Shown one piece after another: positions 37,425 to 46,701 of a stretch of 60,035 bases of DNA. Positions within the stretch are counted from its first letter, which is position 1, and the number at the start of each line of letters is the position of its first letter. Source of the stretch: Clostridium sp. LS (lineage in GTDB: Bacteria; Bacillota; Clostridia; Clostridiales; Clostridiaceae); contig NZ_AUUU01000033.1 of the NCBI RefSeq assembly GCF_002760435.1, positions 1-60,035 on the forward strand, read 5' to 3'. The position numbers were made by a program, and so were the translations under genes. A model generated the notes under the pieces. The model searched no databases. It had not been told where the DNA came from and saw nothing but the letters and a program-made list of their open reading frames with translations.

Positions 37425-38333
37425 CTATTCTTCTATTTGTTGGATATACGACTCTAATTCATTTTCTTTAAGAAATCCTTCTGATGCGCTTGCAGCTCCT
37501 ATTTTATAGGAAGCAAAAACTATGGCTTTTTTGATAGCTTCATATGGATCATCACTTTTTGAGTAATAGTGAATAAAACAAGAAAATAAGGAATCCCCAG
37601 CACCAATTGTGTTTACTACTTCTCTGGTTTTTACTGTTTTATAACGCTTCATATCATTATCTCTTCTTACATATAGTAAGGCTCCTTCACTGCCAAGACC
37701 AACTACTATAATGCCGTTATTATATTTTTTAGCTATTTCTTTTACAAACTCTTCGACAGATCCCTTTATATTTTCATTGCTTAGAAATAATATATTAGCA
37801 TATTCCATATAATCTGAATTGTATGCATCGTTTATATCTCTTAATACTTGAACATCACTTGCAATGATTTTATTATTATCCTTTGCTATTTTTAATAACT
37901 TTCTTGAAAAATTGATATTACATAAACAAACAATAGAACAATCTTCAATAACTTTTTTAAAAATTTCTTCATCATATGAAGAATCTTGTACTTCTTTTAA
38001 ATCACAATAAATTTTCCTTTTTCCGCTTTTATCATATAAGACAACTGATTGCGGAGTTGACGAAAGATTTTCTGTAATATAATTAGTGCTAATTCCACAG
38101 CTCTCCAATTGATTTTTTACAATTGTTCCAGATGCATCTCTGCCAATCATGGAAAGTAGAACTACCTCATCACCTAAAGTTGTTAATGCTTTTCCTATAT
38201 TAAGACCAACTCCCGAGGCCTTGGAATCGATACCAAAGAAAAGGAAATCAATTGGTGTATACTCGATTGGAAATGAATCTATTTTTACTGTGGTTTCTAC
38301 ATTAACCAAGCCTACAATTACTATCTTGTTCAT
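37425..38333 (-). CDS. PfkB-family carbohydrate kinase
   Basis: Ribokinase-like sugar or nucleoside kinase of 302 aa. Substrate-site glycines (SKASGVGLNIGKALTTLG) and the C-terminal signature with the catalytic Asp (VVNTIGAGDSLFSCFIH) are present. AGGAGG precedes the ATG. It appears to be a single-gene transcript. The substrate cannot be told from sequence; ribose, fructose and nucleosides are all possible. Confidence 0.88.
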   Translation of the reverse strand: MNKIVIVGLVNVETTVKIDSFPIEYTPIDFLFFGIDSKASGVGLNIGKALTTLGDEVVLLSMIGRDASGTIVKNQLESCGISTNYITENLSSTPQSVVLYDKSGKRKIYCDLKEVQDSSYDEEIFKKVIEDCSIVCLCNINFSRKLLKIAKDNNKIIASDVQVLRDINDAYNSDYMEYANILFLSNENIKGSVEEFVKEIAKKYNNGIIVVGLGSEGALLYVRRDNDMKRYKTVKTREVVNTIGAGDSLFSCFIHYYSKSDDPYEAIKKAIVFASYKIGAASASEGFLKENELESYIQQIEE

Positions 38334-38488
38334 TTAAAACCTCCTAAATCTTAGCTATAAAAAATAGCTGTATACATATACAACTATTTTAATTATATAA
38401 ATCTCATTTGTAAACTGTAACCATTTATAATAATTAACTCCAATAATTAGATAGTTTTACAAAAACTAAAACTTAACTCTATAACAAT

Positions 38489-39175
38489 TTAAGAATTAAA
38501 CCTATACCCTGTTCCCCAAAGCGTCTCTATATATTCTGGATTTCCAGGGTCTTTCTCAATCTTCTTTCTTAATTTCTGTATATGAACTGCTACAGTAGCT
38601 GTATCTCCATAATATTCTTCTCCCCATATGTTATCAAATAATTGATCTTTAGTAAAAACTATATTAGGATTAGAAGCTAAAAATACAAGCAGCTCGTATT
38701 CTTTTGTGGTAAGAATAACTTCTTTACTATTTACAAAAACCTTATGGGAGTCTGTTCTTATCTCTAAAGACTTATGACTAAGAACACAATTTTGTATTTT
38801 CTTCCCAGACAGCCGTTCATATCTTATCATATGAGATTTTATTCTAGCCACCAATTCTGCTGGACTGAAGGGCTTAGTTAAATAATCATCTGCACCAAAT
38901 CCTAAACCTTTTATCTTATCAATATCTTCACTTCTTGCTGATACGATTATTATAGGTATTTCATATTTATCTCTAACTTCTTTTACAATTGTATAGCCAT
39001 CCTTACCGGGAAGCATTAAATCAACAATTATAAGGTCATATATGCCCATAAGTGCTTGTTTTAGTCCTTGAGCACCATCTTGAATTATTTCTACTTTATA
39101 ACCATTTAATTGAAGATATTCCTTTTCTAATTCCGCAATATTAATATCGTCCTCAATAATCAATATTTGTTTCAT
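38489..39175 (-). CDS. OmpR-family response regulator
   Basis: Response regulator of 228 aa. The receiver domain has the acidic pocket (IIEDD), phosphorylation Asp in LIIVDLMLPGKDG and Lys in YLTKPFSPAELVARI. The C-terminal winged helix is OmpR-type (TTKEYELLVFLASNP, VAVHIQKLRKKIE). The ATG at 39175 follows AAGGAG. It overlaps the end of the histidine kinase gene by 23 bp, so the kinase comes first and the two are translationally coupled. Confidence 0.93.
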   Translation of the reverse strand: MKQILIIEDDINIAELEKEYLQLNGYKVEIIQDGAQGLKQALMGIYDLIIVDLMLPGKDGYTIVKEVRDKYEIPIIIVSARSEDIDKIKGLGFGADDYLTKPFSPAELVARIKSHMIRYERLSGKKIQNCVLSHKSLEIRTDSHKVFVNSKEVILTTKEYELLVFLASNPNIVFTKDQLFDNIWGEEYYGDTATVAVHIQKLRKKIEKDPGNPEYIETLWGTGYRFNS

Positions 39176-40385
39176 ATGATTTCTCCTTTTCATTTATTGG
39201 GATTTGTATAATAAAGCTGCTGCCTTCCCCTACAATACTATTTACATGAATTTTCCCCCCATGAGCTTCTATCATCTCTTTAGCTATTGCAAGCCCTAAA
39301 CCAGTGCTCATTAAATCTTTTGTTCTTTCAGCATCTATGCGATAAAACCTATCAAATATATGAGGAAGTTTATCTTCAGGAATACCTGGTCCATTGTCTT
39401 TAACTTCAATACTAATATATGAATCATTATTGCCTAATTCAACCTCTATAGCCGGTTCTTTATGATTTCCATATTTCATTGCATTTCCTATAATATTTCT
39501 AATAACTTGATATATTCTTTTTCTATCTATATTAACTTCTAATTCTTTAAATAAATTATCTTGAAATTTAAATTTAACGCCTTTCTCTTTAAGCACAAAA
39601 TCAAATTCTTCCATGAGATCCTCCATAAAAGGCTTAATTTTAATCCTTTCAAAATTAAAATCTAGTTTCTGCATATCCAACTTAGAAAATAAAAACAAAT
39701 CATCTATAAGATTATTTATATATGTAGTATTGTTATAAATTACCTTTAAATAATTATTCACTTTATCTGGAGATGTAACAACACCATCAACTAAGGCTTC
39801 TATATATCCATTGATTGAGGTAATTGGCGTTTTTAAATCATGAGAAATATTCGCTATAAGATCTTTTCTATTTTCTTCGTATTCCTGTTTCATCTCATCA
39901 GCCTGCTTCAAAGTTTCAGCCATTTTATTAAAATCATATATTAATACGCCTATTTCGTTACACACATCATTATCTATTCTTACATCATAATTTCCTTTGG
40001 CAATTTGTTCAACACCATTTTTTAACTTTTCTAAAGGTTTCATAATTCGTTTTTCCATTCTCAAAGTAATGTATATATGTGAGGCCTGATGAATAATAAA
40101 AATTATTGCGAAAAATATAGTAATAGTCTGCACACCAACGAACTTGAAGATTAGAAAAAGTAAAAATAAACTTATTAATCCTCCTACAGGGCGTAACCAT
40201 CTCAAATATCTATGAATTTTATTAAGTTCATTAATCTTTTTATGATGAATTTTATGATGTTCATGTTCTAATTCATGACGTATCTTATTAAATTCACAAA
40301 GTTTTTCAAAATACCTAAGATGTTCTTCATCAACTTTGTTATTAAAATGAATTTTTCTTTTAAGTTTTCTAATCTTAATCACCAC
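39153..40385 (-). CDS. Sensor histidine kinase with His-rich N terminus
   Basis: Kinase of about 410 aa. An unusual cytoplasmic N-terminal segment (residues 1-63) is histidine-rich, including HELEHEHHKIHHKK. Two closely spaced membrane helices follow (about 68-105, hairpin with almost no outside loop), then HAMP, the phosphoacceptor NISHDLKTPITS and an ATPase domain (NIIGNAMKYG, DNGPGIP, STGLGLAIAK). The start is one of two adjacent GTG codons near AGGG; no ATG exists upstream of residue 110. The lack of an extracellular domain and the His cluster suggest sensing of an internal metal or membrane signal, which is inference. Confidence 0.88.
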   Translation of the reverse strand: MVIKIRKLKRKIHFNNKVDEEHLRYFEKLCEFNKIRHELEHEHHKIHHKKINELNKIHRYLRWLRPVGGLISLFLLFLIFKFVGVQTITIFFAIIFIIHQASHIYITLRMEKRIMKPLEKLKNGVEQIAKGNYDVRIDNDVCNEIGVLIYDFNKMAETLKQADEMKQEYEENRKDLIANISHDLKTPITSINGYIEALVDGVVTSPDKVNNYLKVIYNNTTYINNLIDDLFLFSKLDMQKLDFNFERIKIKPFMEDLMEEFDFVLKEKGVKFKFQDNLFKELEVNIDRKRIYQVIRNIIGNAMKYGNHKEPAIEVELGNNDSYISIEVKDNGPGIPEDKLPHIFDRFYRIDAERTKDLMSTGLGLAIAKEMIEAHGGKIHVNSIVGEGSSFIIQIPINEKEKSYETNIDY

Positions 40386-40504
40386 CCTAAATTTAATTTT
40401 ATCTATTATAGTAATTATAACATTAGATAATATATAATAATTTAGAAATTAGTTATATATAAAATTATTAAATATACATCTTGCTTTTAATTTATGTAAT
40501 TTTT

Positions 40505-40535
40505 CTTATAAGAAAAGCCACCGCATTATGCGATA
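40505..40535 (-). terminator. Terminator after the His-rich protein gene
   Basis: On the minus strand AGGCTATCGCA pairs with TGCGGTGGCTT (11 pairs, some G-U) around a 3-nt loop, followed by TTTCTT. It separates the His-rich protein gene from the kinase gene. Confidence 0.75.
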
Positions 40536-40557
40536 GCCTCTCATTAATTATCTTTGT

Positions 40558-41229
40558 TTACCAAACAAAATCCAACGTTCCATTAATGGTGTTTTCACCC
40601 TTAGCCGCAATTTCTACTTTCTCAATCTCATTATTTTTATTTGCATATATCTTCAATAAAGTATCACTTTTTTCCGAACATAATATTTCTTTTATAAACT
40701 CATGATGCTTATGAAAATCCTTATTTATTCCCTCATGCATTTGTTTGTGATATTCTAAAATCTTTTCATCATCAATTCCTTTGCGAAAATCTTTATGCAT
40801 ATCTTTTATTTCTTTTAGTACATCTTTTAAATCCAAAGATATAATGGATTTTTCATCTTTTTCTTCAACTTGTATATTATTTAATAGGTTCAATATAAAT
40901 GTAATTTTTGAAAGACCAGCCTTTATTCCACAATTCTCATGTCCATGGCCATGGTGATGCATATGCATTCCTTTATGGAATTTATGGTGTGGACAATTCT
41001 TAATATTAAATTCTGAATTACTTTCGTGCTTTACTTTTTTTCCTTCAGCATCTAAATCTAAATTTAACTTAGCCTTTGTTTCTCCATTTTTAGTATTAGT
41101 TTCAAACTCGTTAGAGAACGATAATATCTTAACTTCTCCTTTAGCAGCTTCTAATTTTAAATTTCCTTTAAATATTTCTTTATCCTTCATTGTTTTAAAC
41201 ACATCGTATAATACTTTAATTTTATTCAT
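40558..41229 (-). CDS. Histidine-rich protein of unknown function
   Basis: Protein of 223 aa that I do not recognise. There is no signal peptide or membrane helix. The N-terminal third looks like alternating beta strands (ILSFSNEFETNTKNGETKAK). The middle holds a dense His cluster (CPHHKFHKGMHMHHHGHGHE, then NC, flanked by two Cys), and a second one (DFHKHHEFIKE) follows at about 170. Such clusters bind Ni, Zn, Cu or Co. AGGAGG precedes the ATG. It lies directly upstream of the kinase with the His-rich N terminus, which suggests a shared metal-related role. Confidence 0.75.
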   Translation of the reverse strand: MNKIKVLYDVFKTMKDKEIFKGNLKLEAAKGEVKILSFSNEFETNTKNGETKAKLNLDLDAEGKKVKHESNSEFNIKNCPHHKFHKGMHMHHHGHGHENCGIKAGLSKITFILNLLNNIQVEEKDEKSIISLDLKDVLKEIKDMHKDFRKGIDDEKILEYHKQMHEGINKDFHKHHEFIKEILCSEKSDTLLKIYANKNNEIEKVEIAAKGENTINGTLDFVW

Positions 41230-41652
41230 TTATAACGCCTCCTAATATTTTTGCAAGGATATCTTAAAATGTTTCCTTGCTGTTATGAGTACATTATAAA
41301 ATTCATCTTTAAAATTCCTTTAAAACAATTTTAAAAATTTTATAAACAATAATAAAATAATAGTAAAAATTATTACATACATTTTGTGGAGTACCTTTTA
41401 CGGATTTTATACTACTATCAAACACAATTACAACTCTATTTTAGCTTCTTCTGCTACGAATATAATTTAGTTTTACAAGTTCATAAAAGACAGTAGTGTT
41501 TTTTTGATGAAAAACTTTCTACTGTCTTTTATGAATTTTACTATAAATATAATAATACTTAACAACTATAAGTATTAGATATGCCTAATGTCCTATCTGA
41601 ACTTTCTGTTCTTATATTAATATTTCTTTTGAAAGTAAATTAATTATTTAGT
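41230..41652. other. Gap of 423 bp with one long hairpin
   Basis: The only structure I see is a 17-bp perfect stem, TTCATAAAAGACAGTAG at 41480-41496 with its complement at 41519-41535, followed on the plus strand by TTTTAC. It may end the transcript of the Ser-rich protein gene or be a small mobile remnant. No ORF with a ribosome binding site was found. Confidence 0.55.
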
Positions 41653-42120
41653 TTATGCATAAACATCAATTTTTGTACTTGATACTACTGCATTGGAATT
41701 ATAATTTGTAGTGCTATTATCAGAAGCTTTTGTTGAACTGTATGTTTTATCATCACTCTTAGCATTTTGAGCTTTTTGAGCCTTCTGAGCTTCTTGGGCT
41801 TTTGCTGTTTGTATTTCTGCCTGAACTGCTTGAATCTGAGACTGTATCTCTGCTGCTTTAGCTTGCTTTGTTTTTGTGTCTAAACTGGAATCAGAATTAA
41901 CTTTTGCCAACTCCGATTGAAGACTTGATAATTGTGATTCAAGCGAGCTAACATCTGTACCAGCTGAGCTACTTGAACTGCTTGAAGCACTCGAGCTACT
42001 AGATGTACTTGAAGTCTTACTTGAAGCACTTGACTGCTTAAACGCATTACTTGATTGAGCAAGCGCACTACTAGATTGCTTAAATGCACTAGCCATTGTT
42101 GAATTAGTATTAATTGTCAT
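41653..42120 (-). CDS. Ser/Ala/Gln-rich coiled-coil protein
   Basis: Protein of 155 aa with no recognised family. The N-terminal third is a Ser-rich low-complexity tract (SSTSSSSSASSSSSSSAGTD); residues about 60-115 form a coiled coil (SLESQLSSLQSELAKVN, EIQSQIQAVQAEIQTAKAQE), reminiscent of FlxA-like proteins. The C terminus is a disordered tail ending in KIDVYA. There is no signal peptide. The ATG at 42120 lies 8 nt after GGAGG. It follows the repeat-protein gene on the same strand, separated by a hairpin (42151-42185). Confidence 0.75.
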   Translation of the reverse strand: MTINTNSTMASAFKQSSSALAQSSNAFKQSSASSKTSSTSSSSSASSSSSSSAGTDVSSLESQLSSLQSELAKVNSDSSLDTKTKQAKAAEIQSQIQAVQAEIQTAKAQEAQKAQKAQNAKSDDKTYSSTKASDNSTTNYNSNAVVSSTKIDVYA

Positions 42121-42150
42121 AACATGTACCTCCAAAATATTTTTTATTTA

Positions 42151-42185
42151 AAATAGTCTCCTATAGTTTAACTTGGAGACTATTT
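42151..42185 (-). terminator. Hairpin between repeat-protein and Ser-rich protein genes
   Basis: AAATAGTCTCC (42151-42161) pairs exactly with 42175-42185. On the minus strand TTAAATAAAAAA follows instead of a clean T-run, so it is at most a weak terminator. Confidence 0.5.
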
Positions 42186-42274
42186 CGAACCACATCTCCC
42201 TGATCGTCTCCCTAATTTTATATTATTTCAGGTAATACAAAGCCATCTAATAGATCTATTTTAATCATATTTGT

Positions 42275-43333
42275 TTAGTACATGCTTGACCCATTTAGAT
42301 TTATTGCTTCTTCAAAGGCACTATTTATTGCATCTTCTTGGTCTTGTGTTATAGTTCCTGCTGATACTAAACTGTCCAATGGATCTGTTTGATCACTTGT
42401 AGTATCTGTATTCCAGCTTGGCCTATTTGCTTTCATTGCTTCCTCTAATGCACTTTTAATTGCATCCTCTTGGTCTTGAGTGATTGTTCCTGCTGATACT
42501 AAGCTATCTAATGGATCTGTTTGAGTGCTAGATGATGATTCATCTCCTCTTGGTCTATTTGCTTTCATCGCTTCCTCTAATGCACTTTCAATTGCGTCTT
42601 CTTGGTCTTGAGTGATTGTTCCTGCTGATACTAAACTATCTAATGGATTTGTTTGATTAGTATTGGAATTTCTTGCTGAATCCAAGGCACTCTTAAATGC
42701 ATCCGCCTGATCTTGATTTATTGTCCCTGCTGATATTAAACTGCTTAATGGATTTTTATCTGCATCTACTCTCTGATTATGTCTTGGTCCACTTTCTTTC
42801 ATAGCTTCTTGAAGTGCACTTTCTACTGCTGTTTCTTGGTCCTGTGTGATTGTTCCTGCTGATACTAAACTATCTAATGGATTTGTTTTTGTACTAACTT
42901 CTGAAACATCAATACTTGATTTACTTGCTTTTCTGGCTGAGTCCAATGTACTTTTAATTGAATCGGCTTGATCTTGTGTTATTGTTCCTGCAGATATTAA
43001 GCTTTCTAAAGGATTTTGAGGCTTAGTTCTGTTATTGTAAGTACCTGATGCTTGAATTTCTTTTCCTCTAGATTGAAACACACTTTGAACCGCATCAGCT
43101 TGATCTTGTGTTATTGTTCCTGCCTCTACTAGACTATCAAGAGGACTACTCCCCGATACATTTTGTGTAGATGTACCTAATGCTTGAAATGCTTGTTGAC
43201 TAATTGTAACTGAATCATTTTCCTCTTGCCTTTTCTGTTGCTCTAATTTTGATTCTTGTAAAGCCTTTGCTGCTTGTATCCTTCTTTCTAGATACACTTC
43301 TAAATTGTTTTGATTACTACTTATTGTGTTCAT
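42275..43333 (-). CDS. Protein with seven SHOCT-like repeats
   Basis: Protein of 352 aa. An N-terminal helical stretch (NNLEVYLERRIQAAKALQES) and a DSVTISQQAFQAL motif precede seven copies of a unit of about 27 residues, NPLDSLVSAGTITQDQ followed by xxAIxSALEEA, joined by variable linkers rich in Ser, Thr, Asn and Gln. The pattern L-x-x-L-x-x-x-G-x-I-T resembles the SHOCT motif, which occurs in single copies at C termini of many proteins. There is no signal peptide. The ATG at 43333 follows AAAGGAG; a frame extending 33 codons upstream lacks a site. It is divergent from a two-component system. The function is unknown. Confidence 0.8.
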   Translation of the reverse strand: MNTISSNQNNLEVYLERRIQAAKALQESKLEQQKRQEENDSVTISQQAFQALGTSTQNVSGSSPLDSLVEAGTITQDQADAVQSVFQSRGKEIQASGTYNNRTKPQNPLESLISAGTITQDQADSIKSTLDSARKASKSSIDVSEVSTKTNPLDSLVSAGTITQDQETAVESALQEAMKESGPRHNQRVDADKNPLSSLISAGTINQDQADAFKSALDSARNSNTNQTNPLDSLVSAGTITQDQEDAIESALEEAMKANRPRGDESSSSTQTDPLDSLVSAGTITQDQEDAIKSALEEAMKANRPSWNTDTTSDQTDPLDSLVSAGTITQDQEDAINSAFEEAINLNGSSMY

Positions 43334-43529
43334 GTATGATTCTCTCCTTTGACCTGCTTCCCTGCACTTATTTTCTCCTATATTAATATCTTCGGAATAA
43401 TTATTTATAAAACTAACGTATCCCTGTGGCAACTTTGTGGCAATTTTGTGGCAGGTTTATCCTTTATTAAATTTTAAATTATCTTTCAATTTCTATGTGG
43501 TAAAATATATCTTGAGGTGAAGCAGTTTC

Positions 43530-44240
43530 ATGAATAAGAAATTAATATACATTGCTGATGATGAGATTAATATTTGTAACATAATAAAATCTTTTCTCGT
43601 TAAGGAAGGTTTTGATGTAGAAATCTTTACAGATGGTAAATCTATTCTAGAAGCTTTTAATAAAAAACAAGCTGATATGCTTATATTAGATATAATGATG
43701 CCCGAGATAGATGGATATGCACTTTGCTCCTTAATAAGACTTAAAAGTTATGTTCCTATTATAATTGTATCTGCTAAAGATACAGAGTCAGATAAAATTA
43801 CTGGTCTTAAATTAGGAGGCGATGATTATCTCACAAAACCATTTAGTCCTTTAGAACTCATAGCTAGAATTAACAGTATTTTTAGGAGAATGGATTTGGA
43901 CAAGACTCCCTTAACTAGTTCTAAACTTATTAATATATTAGATGTTTCGATTAACTTTGATACTAAGCAAGCTGAAGTAAACGGTAAGGCTCTAAACCTT
44001 ACCGTAATGGAATTATCTCTTCTCAGTTACCTTATAGAAAATAAAAATAGAGCTGTTAGTCGAAGCGAATTATTAGATAAAGTTTGGGGATTTGAAAATA
44101 AAGTAGAAACTAGAGCTACTGACGATATGATAAAAAGAATACGAAAAAAACTTTCTGATGCAAATTCCATATTAAAAATCGCCACAGTTTGGGGATTTGG
44201 TTTTACAATACATGATAAGTTGAATTTCCAAAATAATTAA
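43530..44240 (+). CDS. OmpR-family response regulator
   Basis: Response regulator of 236 aa. The receiver domain has IADDE, phosphorylation Asp in MLILDIMMPEIDG and DDYLTKPFSPLELIARI; the C-terminal winged helix is OmpR-type (TVMELSLLSYLIENK, DDMIKRIRKKLSDAN). GAGGTG precedes the ATG. It is followed after 49 bp by its kinase. It is divergent from the SHOCT-like repeat-protein gene and could control it. Confidence 0.93.
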   Translation: MNKKLIYIADDEINICNIIKSFLVKEGFDVEIFTDGKSILEAFNKKQADMLILDIMMPEIDGYALCSLIRLKSYVPIIIVSAKDTESDKITGLKLGGDDYLTKPFSPLELIARINSIFRRMDLDKTPLTSSKLINILDVSINFDTKQAEVNGKALNLTVMELSLLSYLIENKNRAVSRSELLDKVWGFENKVETRATDDMIKRIRKKLSDANSILKIATVWGFGFTIHDKLNFQNN

Positions 44241-44289
44241 TACATGGATACACATTAAATTTTAATACATATAAAGACTGGATGGTGTT

Positions 44290-45774
44290 ATGAAAAGAGA
44301 TACAATAAAGTGGAGAATTTTTAAATATAATATTATTGTGATTATTATGCTGATTACATTAACTGCAATAATATTTAATGTTGCTGTGCATATGTACATA
44401 GAAAAAGATATAGTAGAACAACTAGATAGAGTAGCGCTAAATGCTGAACATACTGCACTTCAACACGGACCTGATTTTTTTCCTAGAAAACCAGAACCAC
44501 CTCACCCTGATAATCCTAATAAGGACAGTCTTCCTGTGGATTTACAAGAAGACAATGATCCATACAGATACTATTTTATGTTAGATCGTTCGCTAAAAGA
44601 GCCATTTTCTTTACTAAATTCAGATTTTATTTTATTAGATAAAAATAGAAAACGGATTACTCCTATTCAAGAAAATCCCTCTTCGACTCATGTTGATCTT
44701 ACAAAGCAGGTTGTTGATAAACTTGAAGAATTAAAAAATGCTACTGAACAATCAGAATTAAGACTTAATGTATCTGGCACAGAATACATAGCAATAGTAA
44801 AACCAGTGTCTGATAAGAATTCATTTGGTTTAGGGTGGATAATAATATATTCAAGTGTTGAAAAAATAAATCAACTTCAATATGCTATAAATTTCCTTCT
44901 TCTTTTAATACTTATTTTTTCAGCTTTAATTACTGTAATATTTTCTTCACGCGTTTCAAAAAAAATATCAGAACCTTTTTCACATCTTAACCAGTATATA
45001 AGTAATATATCAGAAAGAAATTTTGGAAATAAGGTTAATGTTCCAGTATATGATGAACTACGTGAATTTGTAAATAATATTAATGTTATGTCTGAAAAAC
45101 TTGAGACATATGATAAAGCACAAAAAACCTTTTTGCAAAATGTATCTCATGAATTTAGGACTCCTCTTATGTCGATACAAAGCTATGCTGAAGGTATTAA
45201 ATATGATGTTATTGATAGTGATAGTGCTGTTCCAGTCATACTTTCAGAAATTAAGCGCATGACTCATCTTGTAGAGGATTTGTTATATTTATCTCGTCTT
45301 GATGCAATCGAAGAAAATTATAACTATATGAATTTAAATTTCAATGAGCTTATAAGTAAATGTATAGTTAGCATGAATTTGTTAGCGGAAAAAAGTAATA
45401 TTTGCCTTTTGACCGATCTTCCAAATGAAACAGTTGGAGTTTATGGTGATGAAGAAAAGCTTTCTAGAGCAATTACTAATATTATCAGCAATTGTATAAG
45501 ATATGCACACAGTACTGTTTCAGTAGAATTAAAAATTATTAACAATACAAGAGTTCAGCTTAGAATATCTGATGATGGTCCTGGCTTTAAAAATAATGAA
45601 CTTCCTAATATATTTGATAGATTTTATAAAGGATCAAAAGGAAACTTTGGACTTGGATTATCTATAAGTAAAAATGTAATTGAAAAACTAAATGGAATAA
45701 TTACTGCTAAAAATTCAGATTCAGGTGCTTTATTTATAATTGAATTATACATAGACAAATCACATGTAGACTAG
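44290..45774 (+). CDS. Sensor histidine kinase
   Basis: Membrane kinase of 494 aa. Membrane helices at about 12-35 and 197-218 enclose an extracellular domain of about 160 residues that includes a Pro-rich stretch (FFPRKPEPPHPDNPNKD). HAMP follows, then NVSHEFRTPLMSIQSYAEG with the phosphoacceptor His, and the ATPase (NIISNCIRYA, DDGPGF, FGLGLSISKNVIEKL). It pairs with the response regulator upstream. The ligand is unknown. Confidence 0.92.
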   Translation: MKRDTIKWRIFKYNIIVIIMLITLTAIIFNVAVHMYIEKDIVEQLDRVALNAEHTALQHGPDFFPRKPEPPHPDNPNKDSLPVDLQEDNDPYRYYFMLDRSLKEPFSLLNSDFILLDKNRKRITPIQENPSSTHVDLTKQVVDKLEELKNATEQSELRLNVSGTEYIAIVKPVSDKNSFGLGWIIIYSSVEKINQLQYAINFLLLLILIFSALITVIFSSRVSKKISEPFSHLNQYISNISERNFGNKVNVPVYDELREFVNNINVMSEKLETYDKAQKTFLQNVSHEFRTPLMSIQSYAEGIKYDVIDSDSAVPVILSEIKRMTHLVEDLLYLSRLDAIEENYNYMNLNFNELISKCIVSMNLLAEKSNICLLTDLPNETVGVYGDEEKLSRAITNIISNCIRYAHSTVSVELKIINNTRVQLRISDDGPGFKNNELPNIFDRFYKGSKGNFGLGLSISKNVIEKLNGIITAKNSDSGALFIIELYIDKSHVD

Positions 45775-45792
45775 ACTTATAAATATAACTAG

Positions 45793-45988
45793 CCGAAAGA
45801 AAGACTAACTATGTTGCTCGGTTACTAGAGAATAAGATTGAGGATTTCTAGCATTGGAAGTTGTACCCATTCTTGCATGCTCCTTAGATAAACTAAGGAC
45901 AAGCAAGAATAGGACAACTTCCAATGAAGAAATCCTTCAATCCTATTCTCAATGCAACGCTGTGCAAAATAGTTAGTCTTTCTTTCTG
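45793..45988. repeat. 195-bp near-perfect palindrome
   Basis: Two arms of about 95 bp pair around a 5-nt loop (45888-45892). The left arm runs from GAAAGAAAGACTAACTAT to CTCCTTAG and the right arm from CTAAGGAC to ATAGTTAGTCTTTCTTTC, with roughly four of five bases matching by eye. It lies between the convergent histidine kinase and dcd genes and is far longer than an ordinary terminator. No ORF is evident. It could be a MITE or a structured RNA. Confidence 0.85.
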
Positions 45989-46056
45989 GTATAGTATATA
46001 TTTCTAAGTATAATTCAAATTTATAATGAGCATTGAACACATCATAAAAAAGCTAT

Positions 46057-46578
46057 TTATTTTTCAAAATCCTTATACATTAAGCTTGGTTGGATTCCTG
46101 TGTTATTTTGATATTTTCCGCTGCTATATAAGTCGTATTCTCCATGAATATCGTGATAATAAATTTGGCATATTTCTACGTTAGGATATACTCTAATTGG
46201 CTGAACGCAAAAAATTTCTAATGTCCAATACCCAGAGAATCCAATATCACCAAAACCAGCTGTAACATGAATGAATAGCCCAAGCCTTCCTGTAGAAGAA
46301 CGACCTTCAAGCATAGGCACAAATTTATCAGTGCTTGTAAATTCATTTGTTCTTCCTAAATATAATTTACCTGGCTCTAATAATAAGCCTTCTTCTTGAA
46401 TTATTATTTTTCTTGTTGGATTTGGTGTTTTCATATCCAAAATATCATTTTCATAAATCAACAATTCATTATGCAAAGATAAATTATAGCTATTGGGATT
46501 AATTCTTTTCTCGTCAAATGGCTCAATTATTATATTACTACCAATATTCTTTAAGATTTCTTTTCCCGATAATATCAT
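46057..46578 (-). CDS. dcd: dCTP deaminase
   Basis: Enzyme of 173 aa from the dUTPase/dCTP deaminase superfamily that supplies dUTP for thymidylate synthesis. Motifs include INPNSYNLSLHN, LGRTNEF, the GRSSTGRLGLFIHVTAGFGD core with conserved Ser and Arg, and GFSGYWTLE with the likely catalytic Glu. GGGGG precedes the ATG. Whether it also hydrolyses dUTP cannot be told. Confidence 0.9.
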   Translation of the reverse strand: MILSGKEILKNIGSNIIIEPFDEKRINPNSYNLSLHNELLIYENDILDMKTPNPTRKIIIQEEGLLLEPGKLYLGRTNEFTSTDKFVPMLEGRSSTGRLGLFIHVTAGFGDIGFSGYWTLEIFCVQPIRVYPNVEICQIYYHDIHGEYDLYSSGKYQNNTGIQPSLMYKDFEK

Positions 46579-46701
46579 ATATTTATCCCCCTTAGTATAT
46601 AAATAAAATCTAATCTATAGTTCATTCTAAAGTAAAAGAGATTCACAGTACATTATTTAAGTACAAGATATCTTTTAATAAACCTACCCTCATTCGTTAA
46701 T

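Noticed and set aside
43334..43432. 33-codon N-terminal extension of the SHOCT-like repeat protein
   Set aside because: It contains the AAAGGAG site used by the ATG at 43333 and has no site of its own.
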